From contig JAHWJM010000087.1 of NCBI GenBank assembly GCA_019348435.1, forward strand, positions 1 to 8,748: 8,748 nt of DNA. The letters are read 5' to 3'. The stretch comes from Actinomycetota bacterium. Lineage in GTDB: Bacteria; Actinomycetota; Thermoleophilia; Solirubrobacterales; Solirubrobacteraceae. The notes beneath the pieces were generated by a model. The model saw only the letters and a program-made list of their open reading frames with translations. It was not told the origin of the DNA and did no database searches. The first letter of the stretch is position 1. Every line of letters begins with the position of its first letter. A program made the translations under genes and the position numbers. This document shows, one piece after another, positions 1 through 5,815 of the stretch.

Positions 1-656
1 TCGCCGAGGCCGTTCAGAAACCGCTGCGGCGACTGTGTGTCGCGCCCGGTGCCGGCTCGGTCGACGCCGCGGGGGGCGAGGGCGCCGCCCCAGATCGACG
101 TCTCCGGCGCGGCCGCTTTGGCCGCGTCGTGCACCTGCGCGAGCAGCGCGAAGTAGTCGCGGGAGGCGACGTTCTCACCATTCGGCCCGAACTGCGGCAG
201 CCAGAAGCGGTTGAGGTTCGGTTCGTTGCCGACGATCACGTCGCGGATCGCCGGCACGGCGCGCACGATCGCGGCGACCTCCAGCCCCGTCAGCGCCGAC
301 GCGTGCTCGGCCGGGTTGCCGATCGTCGCCGACGTCAGCACGAACGTCGGGTCGGCGCCGTAGCGCACGAGCAGCCGCATGGCGTCCACATCGAGCGCGA
401 ACGCTGCGCGCCAGAACGCGGTCGCGCCCCAGGTGTCCACGCCGAGGCTGGCGATCTCGCCGTGCTCGGCGCCCGCCTTGCGCAGCGCGCCGATGCCGCG
501 GTCGGGGTGGTAGCGGTCGGCGCGGGCGGCGAGCCGTGCCTCGGGATCCCAGTCGAGGAGCTCCCGCAGCTGCTGTGCGGCGGTCGCGACGATGCGGCGA
601 CCGAACCGCTCGCCCTCCTCGCCGGGGGGCGGCCGGTCGGGGATCACGACGTCGAC
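1..656 (-). other. Non-HPPD tail of the hpd frame: ankyrin-like, helicase-like and glycosidase-like pieces
   Basis: This stretch continues the hpd frame (about residues 322-539) but does not look like HPPD. Residues 322-395 match nothing I recognise firmly. Residues 398-425 (TAFWRAAFALDVDAMRLLVR then YGADPT) have the consensus spacing of an ankyrin repeat. Residues 423-445 (DPTFVLTSATIGNPAEHASA, then LTG) resemble the motif III SAT region of YprA-like superfamily 2 helicases. Residues 446-539, with VIVGNEPNLNRFWLPQFG and GGALAPRG, resemble cellulase-family glycosyl hydrolases from Thermoleophilia, and Glu466 would be the acid/base. No single known protein has this order. The ankyrin-like and helicase-like parts share the residues YGADPT at their border. 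These are motif-level resemblances read by eye: the glycosidase is moderately sure, the ankyrin repeat moderate, and the helicase piece weaker. Confidence 0.5.
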
Positions 657-1619
657 GATCCCGAGGCGCCGCAGGTCCTCCAGCGACTGGTCGATCTCGC
701 CGACGCGCGCAGGCACACCGTCGTAGTAGGACTCCGGCGTGCGCAGGAACGCCACGCCGCGCGCCTGCAGCGCCTCGACGGTCCGCACGATGTCGGTCGT
801 CGAGACGGCGACGTGCTGCACGCCCGCCCCGCCGTAGAACTCGAGGTACTCGTCGATCTGCGACTTGCGCGCACCCTCCGCCGGCTCGTTGATCGGCAGC
901 TTCACCCGGCCGTCGCCGCTCGTCACGACCTTCGACATGAGCGCCGAGTACTCGGTCGAGATCGCCTCGTCGGAGAAGTGGATGAGCTCGGTCATCCCGA
1001 AGACGTCTTCGTAGTACTTCACCCAGCGGTCCATCTCGCCCAGCTCGACGTTGGCGACGACGTGGTCGATGCCCGCCAGCAGGCCGGGCTGGGCGGGGTC
1101 GCCGTCGTACGGCACGGCGGCGTAGCCGGGCAGGAACGTCCCCGCGTAGTCGCCGCGCTCGACGAACGTGTGCACCGTGTCGCCGTAGGCGGCGATCTCC
1201 GCCATCCGCACGAACCCGTCGCCGTCGCGCAGCTCGTACGGCGCGCGCAGGGCGGTCGCGCCGCGCGCGGTGGCCTCGCGGAGCGCCGCGTGCGCCGACG
1301 GCACCGACAGCGCCACGCGCTTGACGCCGTCGCCGTGCCGGCGATGGTGCTCGCCGATCTCCGTGCCGTCGACGAGCGCGCCGGTCAGCACGAGCCGGAT
1401 GCGGCCCTGCTGGAGCACGTGCGACGTGCGGTCGCGCAGACCGGTCTCCAAGCCCGCGTAGGCGACCTCCGTGAAGCCGAACGCATGGCGCAGGTAGTAG
1501 GCCGCCTGCGCCGCGTTGCCGACCCACAGCTCGATGTGGTCGATGCCGTGCAGCGGCATGAAATCGCGGCGGTCACCGTCGCGGCCATTGGGGTGAGGGT
1601 CAAGCGACAGCGTGCTCAC
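1..1619 (-). CDS. hpd: 4-hydroxyphenylpyruvate dioxygenase, C-terminus replaced by foreign-looking sequence; runs off window
   Basis: HPPD converts 4-hydroxyphenylpyruvate to homogentisate in tyrosine breakdown. The frame gives 539 complete codons and no stop before the window edge. Residues 22-155 fit the N-terminal vicinal-oxygen-chelate domain (HGIDHIELWVGNA). Residues 182-320 fit the catalytic domain, with iron ligand His186 in GIDHVVAN and His269 in GVQHVAVST, followed by the family signature YYD...RVGEIDQSLEDLRRLGI. Here the match stops: the usual final 60-80 residues, with the third ligand Glu in the FFEIIQR region, are absent and were not found in the other two minus frames. Normal HPPDs are about 350-400 residues. 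The GTG start at 1619 is chosen over the ATG at 1559 because GAGGAG lies 7 nt upstream. The gene starts inside the end of phhA (20-bp overlap), so the two are probably translationally coupled. As written, the enzyme should be inactive. A chimeric assembly is more likely than a real fusion. HPPD identity is firm; gene integrity is doubtful. Confidence 0.85.
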   Translation of the reverse strand, partial: MSTLSLDPHPNGRDGDRRDFMPLHGIDHIELWVGNAAQAAYYLRHAFGFTEVAYAGLETGLRDRTSHVLQQGRIRLVLTGALVDGTEIGEHHRRHGDGVKRVALSVPSAHAALREATARGATALRAPYELRDGDGFVRMAEIAAYGDTVHTFVERGDYAGTFLPGYAAVPYDGDPAQPGLLAGIDHVVANVELGEMDRWVKYYEDVFGMTELIHFSDEAISTEYSALMSKVVTSGDGRVKLPINEPAEGARKSQIDEYLEFYGGAGVQHVAVSTTDIVRTVEALQARGVAFLRTPESYYDGVPARVGEIDQSLEDLRRLGIVDVVIPDRPPPGEEGERFGRRIVATAAQQLRELLDWDPEARLAARADRYHPDRGIGALRKAGAEHGEIASLGVDTWGATAFWRAAFALDVDAMRLLVRYGADPTFVLTSATIGNPAEHASALTGLEVAAIVRAVPAIRDVIVGNEPNLNRFWLPQFGPNGENVASRDYFALLAQVHDAAKAAAPETSIWGGALAPRGVDRAGTGRDTQSPQRFLNGLG

Positions 1620-2493
1620 GGCGCAGCTCCTCGATCGATTCGTCGGTACAGGTGTCAAAGAAGGCGCCGATGACGGTCTCGATCTCCGCGACCGACTCGG
1701 CGCAGTACAGGACGGGCTGGTAGCGCGTGATGTCGTACTGCGCGGTGCCCATCTCGAGCAGGTCGAGCGGACGCATCTGCATGGCGCGAAACTCGCCGAG
1801 CTCGCCGTAGCTCGAGAGGATCCCGGCGCCGTAGGCGCGCAGGTCGCCGGCCTCGACGACGACGCCGAACTCGAGCGTGAACCAGAACACGCGCGACAGG
1901 AAGCGCAGCGACTCCTCGTGCTGCAGCCGGCGCGCGGCGACGCCCGCGCGGCGGTGCAGCTCGCCGAACGTCGGCGTCGCGAGCAGGTGGCCGTGGCCGA
2001 TGACCTCGTGCACGATGTCCGGCTCGGGCGTGTACAGCGGCATCGCCGGGTGGCGGACGTATTGCGTCGAATGAAACGTGCGCTCGGCGAGCGAGCCGTA
2101 GAACGTGCGCAGGTCGACCAGCCCGGCCGCGGGAACGTAGCGCCAGCCGCCGAGCGATGCCAGCCGCCCGGTGACGTCGTCCAATCGCGGGATCCGGTTC
2201 GCGGGCAGCGCAACCTCGCTGAGCGCGGTGCGGAACTCGCTCACCGCGAAGCGCTCGTGCAGCGGCGCAAGCTCGCGGCAGACCGTGCGCCACACCTCCT
2301 CCTCGCTTTCGTCGTAGGCGATCGCCGGCGCGGGCTGCCCCGGGTGCCACGCGAGTGCCGCGGCGGCGATCTCGTTGCGCCGGCGGCGGTAGTCGGCGTC
2401 GTTGGCGCCGGGATGGCCGTCGTGCAGATGGACGGTGACCTCACCGCCGTCGCCCGTCGTGACCGGCGAGTAGAGCTGGGCTTCTTCGAACAC
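1600..2493 (-). CDS. phhA: Phenylalanine 4-monooxygenase (aromatic amino acid hydroxylase)
   Basis: This cytoplasmic, tetrahydropterin-dependent non-heme iron enzyme hydroxylates Phe to Tyr, the entry step to tyrosine catabolism. The 297-residue product is the size of bacterial single-domain PheOHs, without an ACT regulatory domain. The iron triad is visible: His162 and His167 in PDIVHEVIGHGHLL and Glu208 in FWFTLEFGVV, with the family spacing (5 and about 46 residues). FYGSLAERTFHSTQYVRH and PEPDIVHE flank the site. Where most family members have GHxPLL, this one has GHGHLL, so His169 replaces the usual Pro. The GTG start at 2493 is preferred to an upstream TTG at 2547 because AAGGAG precedes it by 6 nt. 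The TTG version would add 18 residues and run into the control region of the divergent gene. The 3' end overlaps hpd, giving a phhA-hpd operon, and the AsnC/Lrp gene on the other strand is the probable regulator. The matching transaminase, homogentisate dioxygenase and pterin-recycling genes are not in the window. Confidence 0.93.
   Translation of the reverse strand: MFEEAQLYSPVTTGDGGEVTVHLHDGHPGANDADYRRRRNEIAAAALAWHPGQPAPAIAYDESEEEVWRTVCRELAPLHERFAVSEFRTALSEVALPANRIPRLDDVTGRLASLGGWRYVPAAGLVDLRTFYGSLAERTFHSTQYVRHPAMPLYTPEPDIVHEVIGHGHLLATPTFGELHRRAGVAARRLQHEESLRFLSRVFWFTLEFGVVVEAGDLRAYGAGILSSYGELGEFRAMQMRPLDLLEMGTAQYDITRYQPVLYCAESVAEIETVIGAFFDTCTDESIEELRREHAVA
1627..1632 (-). promoter_or_regulatory. 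Ribosome binding site of hpd
   Basis: GAGGAG on the minus strand sits 7 nt upstream of the GTG at 1619, inside the last codons of phhA. The in-frame ATG at 1559 has no comparable site, so this decides the start and adds a 20-residue N-terminal leader. Confidence 0.75.
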
Positions 2494-2613
2494 GATCTGC
2501 TCCTTGTCGCGTGAAACCAGAGTCGGCCAACCACGCGACGTTTGCAAGTGTGTGCATGCGAACAGGTCAACCAGCGCAGCGCAGAGCAGCCGCAGGCTGA
2601 TTTACTGGTCAAC
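2494..2613. promoter_or_regulatory. Divergent control region between phhA-hpd and the AsnC/Lrp gene
   Basis: About 120 bp separate the two divergent start codons, so both promoters should lie here. The 7-mer GGTCAAC occurs at 2565-2571 and 2607-2613, with starts 42 bp apart (about four helical turns), as expected of sites bound on one DNA face by a multimeric regulator. On the minus strand the same copies read GTTGACC and could contribute TTGACC -35 boxes for phhA. No convincing -10 was found 17 bp after either copy. On the plus strand TTTACT at 2601-2606 could be a -10 placing transcription start at or next to the ATG at 2614. That would fit a leaderless message and the absence of a ribosome binding site there. 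The promoter assignments are inference. Confidence 0.45.
2500..2505 (-). promoter_or_regulatory. Ribosome binding site of phhA
   Basis: AAGGAG on the minus strand, 6 nt before the GTG at 2493. It is one of only two strong Shine-Dalgarno sequences seen in the window and fixes the phhA start 18 codons inside the longest open frame. Confidence 0.75.
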
Positions 2614-2620
2614 ATGACCA
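2606..2620. promoter_or_regulatory. Perfect 15-bp inverted repeat over the regulator start codon (candidate operator)
   Basis: TGGTCA-ACA-TGACCA is a perfect dyad (two 6-bp arms, 3-bp centre) covering the ATG at 2614. AsnC/Lrp-family proteins typically bind roughly 15-bp dyads and often repress their own genes. The site overlaps both the start codon and the possible -10 TTTACT, a position suited to autorepression. Its left arm shares the GGTCAAC half-site found 42 bp upstream. Confidence 0.5.
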
Positions 2621-3108
2621 ACCGCGCCATTGATCGACTTGACGCTCGGCTCATCGCGACACTGCGCAAGTTCCCCCGAGTGGGGCTGCTGGAGGTCGCC
2701 CGTCAGCTCGGCGTCGCGCGCGGCACCGTGCAGGCGCGCCTCGCAAAGCTCGAGGCGCGCGGCGTCATCACGGGGCACGGACCGGAGGTCGACCCCGCCG
2801 CGATGGGCTATCCGATCAGCGCGTTCATCCTCGTGGAGCTGGCGCAGGGCGAGCTCGCCGCGGCAGTCGCCATCATGGAGTCCATCCCCGAGCTACTCGA
2901 GGCCGACGCGATCTCCGGACCGCAGGACCTCATCTGCCGCGTCGTCGCACAGGACACCGCACACTTGCAGCACATCGTCAACCAACTCACCGCAACCACC
3001 GCCATCCGCCGCTGCACGAGCTACATCGTGCTGACCCGCCAGGTTCCGCCGCGCACGATGCCGCTGATCGAGGCGGCGGCGCAACCTTCGCGCGGAGTGT
3101 CCGGTTAG
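2614..3108 (+). CDS. AsnC/Lrp-family transcriptional regulator
   Basis: A 164-residue DNA-binding protein of the feast/famine regulator family. Residues 5-60 form the helix-turn-helix domain: IDRLDARLIATLRKFPRVG, then LLEVARQLGVARGTVQARLAKLEARGVITGHG, ending in the DPAAMGYPISAF hinge typical of the family. Residues 66-142 form the ligand-binding RAM domain, with the characteristic GPQDLICRVVAQD strand and a final IVLTRQVPPR. The ATG at 2614 is chosen over a TTG at 2542: the extra 24 residues are unlike the family, and the family's usual 'xxLDxxLIxxL' start follows the ATG directly. No Shine-Dalgarno is visible, so the message may be leaderless. Its position divergent from phhA-hpd suggests it senses an aromatic amino acid or pathway intermediate and controls Phe/Tyr breakdown, as AsnC-type regulators do beside such genes elsewhere. 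The effector and the direction of regulation cannot be read from sequence. Confidence 0.9.
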   Translation: MTNRAIDRLDARLIATLRKFPRVGLLEVARQLGVARGTVQARLAKLEARGVITGHGPEVDPAAMGYPISAFILVELAQGELAAAVAIMESIPELLEADAISGPQDLICRVVAQDTAHLQHIVNQLTATTAIRRCTSYIVLTRQVPPRTMPLIEAAAQPSRGVSG

Positions 3109-3115
3109 TACCGTC

Positions 3116-5221
3116 GTGACTGGGCTGGGTCCTCCAGACGATCGCGCGCGGGTGGATCCTGCGCGCCTACCCGAGACGAAGCGATCCCGCAGGCGACCGG
3201 AGATCCAGGCGCTGCGCGCCATCGCCGTTCTGACGGTCGTGCTCTACCACGTCTGGCCGGAGGCGATGCCGGGCGGCTTCGTCGGCGTGGACGTCTTCTT
3301 CGCCATCTCCGGCTACCTCATCACCGCACATCTGCTGCGCGAGGTCGAGAGCACCGGCGCGCTGGCGCTCTGGGGCTTCTGGGCGCGCCGCGCCCGCCGC
3401 CTGCTACCGGCTGCGCTGCTGACGCTCTTCGTCTGCGCGGTCGGCACGCTGCTGTTCGTCCCGCAGGTCTACTGGCAGCAGTTCCTCACCGAGATCGCAG
3501 CGAGCACCGCGTACGTCCAGAACTGGCAGCTGGCGGGCGACGCCGTCGACTACCTCGCCGCCGACAACCGCGCCTCGCCCGTCCAGCACTTCTGGTCGCT
3601 GTCGGCCGAGGAGCAGTTCTACCTCGCCTGGCCGCTGCTGATCGCCCTCGGCGCCTGGCTCTCGCGCTCCCGCGCGGCGATCATCGCGGTGCTCGGGCTC
3701 GTCACCGCGCTCAGCCTCGCGTACTCGATCACGGAGACCGCATCCAACCCCGCCGCCGCGTACTTCGTCACCCCGACCCGCGCCTGGGAGTTCGGCGCCG
3801 GCGGCCTGCTCGCGCTGCTCGGCGCACGCGCCTGGCAGCTGCCGGACGCCGTGCGGGCGGCACTGTCGTGGGCAGGGCTGCTGGCGGTCCTCTACGCAGC
3901 GGTCTTCTACAGCACGGACACCGCGTTTCCCGGTTGGGCGGCGCTCGTCCCGGTGCTCGGAACGCTGGCTGTCATCCTCGCCGGCACGCCGCGCGCGCGC
4001 TGGGCCCCATCGCCCATGCTGCGCTTCAAGCCCGGCCAGTTCCTCGGCGACATCTCCTACTCGGTCTACCTCTGGCACTGGCCGCTGCTCGTGTTCGCGC
4101 CGTTCATCCTCATCGAACCCGGCCTGGACGAGACGCGCGTCACGGTGGTCGTGCTGACGGTGCTGCTGGGCTGGGTGACGAAGGTGCTCGTCGAGGACCC
4201 GGTGCGCCGCAGCGCCTGGCTGTCCTCCCAGCCGCGCATGACGTTCGCCTGCAGCGGCGCGGCCATGGCGCTCGTCGCCGTAGTCCTGGCGAGCGGCGCG
4301 ACGCACGTGCAGGCGCAGATCCACGAGGCCGAGCGCGAGTCGTCGCGGCTGGCCGACCACCGGCCGCCGTGCTTCGGCGCCGCCGCCCGCGATCCGGAGA
4401 AGCCGTGCGCGAACCCCGCGCTGCGCAACGAGGTCGTGCCGCTGCCGGTGGCGGCGAAGACCGAGGGATACGCGCCCTGCGAGCGCTTTCACCGGGAGGG
4501 TGGGCTGAGCCAGTGCGACTTCGGCGTGGCGCCCGCCAAGGCCTCGCGGACGATCGCGCTCGTCGGCGACAGCCACGCCTCGCACTGGCGCACGCCGCTG
4601 GACGCCGTCGCCGACCGCAACGGCTGGCACGGCGTCTCGATCACGCGCACGAGCTGCCCGTTCTCGGAGGCGACGAAGCACCTCGCCGAGCCGACGCGCT
4701 CGCAGTGCAAGGACTGGGTCGAGAAGCTGCCCGACTACTTCCGCGAGCGCCCGGAGATCGACACGATCTTCGTCGTCGGCATCACGGGTGGGACCGTCAA
4801 CGTGCCGCGCGGGCGGACGATGTTCGAGGCGAAGGTCAACGGCGTTCGCAAGGCCTGGCGGAAGCTGCCCGACAGCGTCAAGCACATCGTCGTCATCCGC
4901 GACACGCCGCGGATCGCCGGCGACACCGTCGACTGCATGGACCGCGCGATCGCCGACGGCGAGCGCGCCGACCTCGCGTGCGCCGTGCCGCGGGGCACGG
5001 CCCTCGACGCCGATCCGCAGGCCGTCGCCGCCCGCCTGTCGGGCTCGTCGCGCATGCAGGTCATCGATCTCACGCAGCGCTTCTGCAGCGAGCGCCTGTG
5101 CTTCCCCGTGGTCGGCGGCGCGCTCGTCTTCAAGGACCTGCATCACTTCACGCTCGTGTGGGCCGAGACGCTTGGGCCGCCGCTCATGCGTGAGGTGGAG
5201 CGCGTCAAACAGTCGTGGTAG
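3116..5221 (+). CDS. OafA/YrhL-type membrane O-acyltransferase with C-terminal SGNH domain
   Basis: The 701-residue product has the common two-part layout of bacterial surface-polysaccharide O-acyltransferases. Residues 27-370 are an acyltransferase-3 membrane domain of about ten helices, with PEIQALRAIAVLTVVLYHVW (candidate catalytic His45), GGFVGVDVFFAISGYLIT, QHFWSLSAEEQFYLAWPLL (His158, Glu165) and GDISYSVYLWHWPLLVF. A further helix at about 373-397 leads to a Cys-rich linker and an extracytoplasmic SGNH domain from about 480. That domain has the nucleophile block LVGDSHASHW (Ser486) and the Asp/His block KDLHHFT (Asp674, His677). Family knowledge: the membrane part passes acyl groups from acyl-CoA across the membrane, and the SGNH part transfers or removes them on a glycan. 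The exact substrate is unknown. The GTG start at 3116 has no clear ribosome binding site; a GTG at 3152 is an alternative that would not affect the domains. It lies 7 bp after the regulator gene, so read-through from it is possible. Confidence 0.9.
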   Translation: MTGLGPPDDRARVDPARLPETKRSRRRPEIQALRAIAVLTVVLYHVWPEAMPGGFVGVDVFFAISGYLITAHLLREVESTGALALWGFWARRARRLLPAALLTLFVCAVGTLLFVPQVYWQQFLTEIAASTAYVQNWQLAGDAVDYLAADNRASPVQHFWSLSAEEQFYLAWPLLIALGAWLSRSRAAIIAVLGLVTALSLAYSITETASNPAAAYFVTPTRAWEFGAGGLLALLGARAWQLPDAVRAALSWAGLLAVLYAAVFYSTDTAFPGWAALVPVLGTLAVILAGTPRARWAPSPMLRFKPGQFLGDISYSVYLWHWPLLVFAPFILIEPGLDETRVTVVVLTVLLGWVTKVLVEDPVRRSAWLSSQPRMTFACSGAAMALVAVVLASGATHVQAQIHEAERESSRLADHRPPCFGAAARDPEKPCANPALRNEVVPLPVAAKTEGYAPCERFHREGGLSQCDFGVAPAKASRTIALVGDSHASHWRTPLDAVADRNGWHGVSITRTSCPFSEATKHLAEPTRSQCKDWVEKLPDYFRERPEIDTIFVVGITGGTVNVPRGRTMFEAKVNGVRKAWRKLPDSVKHIVVIRDTPRIAGDTVDCMDRAIADGERADLACAVPRGTALDADPQAVAARLSGSSRMQVIDLTQRFCSERLCFPVVGGALVFKDLHHFTLVWAETLGPPLMREVERVKQSW

Positions 5222-5228
5222 TGCGGGT

Positions 5229-5807
5229 TCAGCAGCGCGTCTCGATCGCCGCCGCGATCATCTCGCTGCGGTGGCTGTAGCCGGCGGCGTCGGCGTGTAG
5301 GCCGTCGGGCAGGAAGACGGCGCCGACGTTGACCGCGTGCTCCCAGTTGACGACCACGATGCGCGGGTCGCGCCGCTTGGCCTGGTGCAGCACCCGGTTG
5401 AGGCCGCGGTAGGCCCCCTTGCGCGGCGGGCGGACGATCGTCGGCCAGACGACGCAGGCGTCCGCGGGCAGCAGCTTCATCGTGCGGCGCAGCCGGTCTG
5501 CGAACCGCCTGGCGTTGCTGCCGTCGTTCGTTCCGAGGCTGAAGACGACGATCCGCGGTGTCACCGTGCGCAGGTTCATGCGCACGAGGCGCATCCCCTG
5601 CGGCGTGGTGATGCCGTTTTGCACGGCGGACACGATGTTGCGCCCCTCGAGCCGCGGGCCGAGGTAGGGCTGCGTGGCGACGGCCAGCGAGTCGCCGACC
5701 ACGAGCACGTCGGACTCCCCGGCGAAGGCGGGCGCCGCGGACGCAAGCAGGACGGACGCGAGCGTGAGTACCACGCAGCAGACCCTCCTGCGAATCCGCC
5801 GCGTCAT
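5229..5807 (-). CDS. Secreted SGNH/GDSL-family hydrolase
   Basis: A small 192-residue esterase-like protein. Residues 1-29 are a signal peptide (Arg-rich start, hydrophobic core, probable cleavage after APAFA). The mature part has the SGNH blocks in order: VVGDSLAVATQ (Asp39, nucleophile Ser40), a Gly in VQNGIT (Gly65), FSLGTND (Gly92, Asn94) and PDGLHADAAGY (Asp168, His171). All catalytic positions are present, so it should be an active serine esterase or acetylhydrolase outside the cytoplasmic membrane. The substrate is unknown; lipids, acetylated glycans or peptidoglycan are all possible. It starts 8 bp after the stop of the upstream NHL-repeat gene on the same strand and is probably co-transcribed with it. 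Its 3' end faces that of the SGNH-containing acyltransferase, with only 7 bp between the stop codons. The ATG at 5807 has only a weak ribosome binding site. Confidence 0.9.
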   Translation of the reverse strand: MTRRIRRRVCCVVLTLASVLLASAAPAFAGESDVLVVGDSLAVATQPYLGPRLEGRNIVSAVQNGITTPQGMRLVRMNLRTVTPRIVVFSLGTNDGSNARRFADRLRRTMKLLPADACVVWPTIVRPPRKGAYRGLNRVLHQAKRRDPRIVVVNWEHAVNVGAVFLPDGLHADAAGYSHRSEMIAAAIETRC

Positions 5808-5815
5808 CCCGGTGA

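Noticed and set aside
175..1527. 450-codon minus-strand open frame in another register of hpd
   Set aside because: Almost entirely Arg/Ala/Gly/Pro; an out-of-frame reading of the HPPD gene, which has clear family motifs in its own frame.
129..1673. 514-codon plus-strand open frame opposite hpd
   Set aside because: Arg/His/Ala/Val-rich translation with no recognisable motif; it mirrors the strong GC3 bias of the hpd frame on the other strand.
2542..2613. TTG start for the AsnC/Lrp regulator 24 codons upstream
   Set aside because: The added residues do not resemble the family, cover the divergent control region, and have no ribosome binding site.
3404..5146. 580-codon minus-strand open frame opposite the acyltransferase
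   Set aside because: Low-complexity Arg/Ala/Asp/Glu/Val composition and no motifs; the plus strand carries the intact acyltransferase-SGNH protein.
3868..5193. 441-codon plus-strand frame inside the acyltransferase
   Set aside because: Arg/Ala-rich frame-shifted reading of the same gene.
5222..5228. Shared bidirectional terminator between the convergent SGNH genes
   Set aside because: Only 7 bp separate the stop codons and I see no convincing hairpin across the junction.
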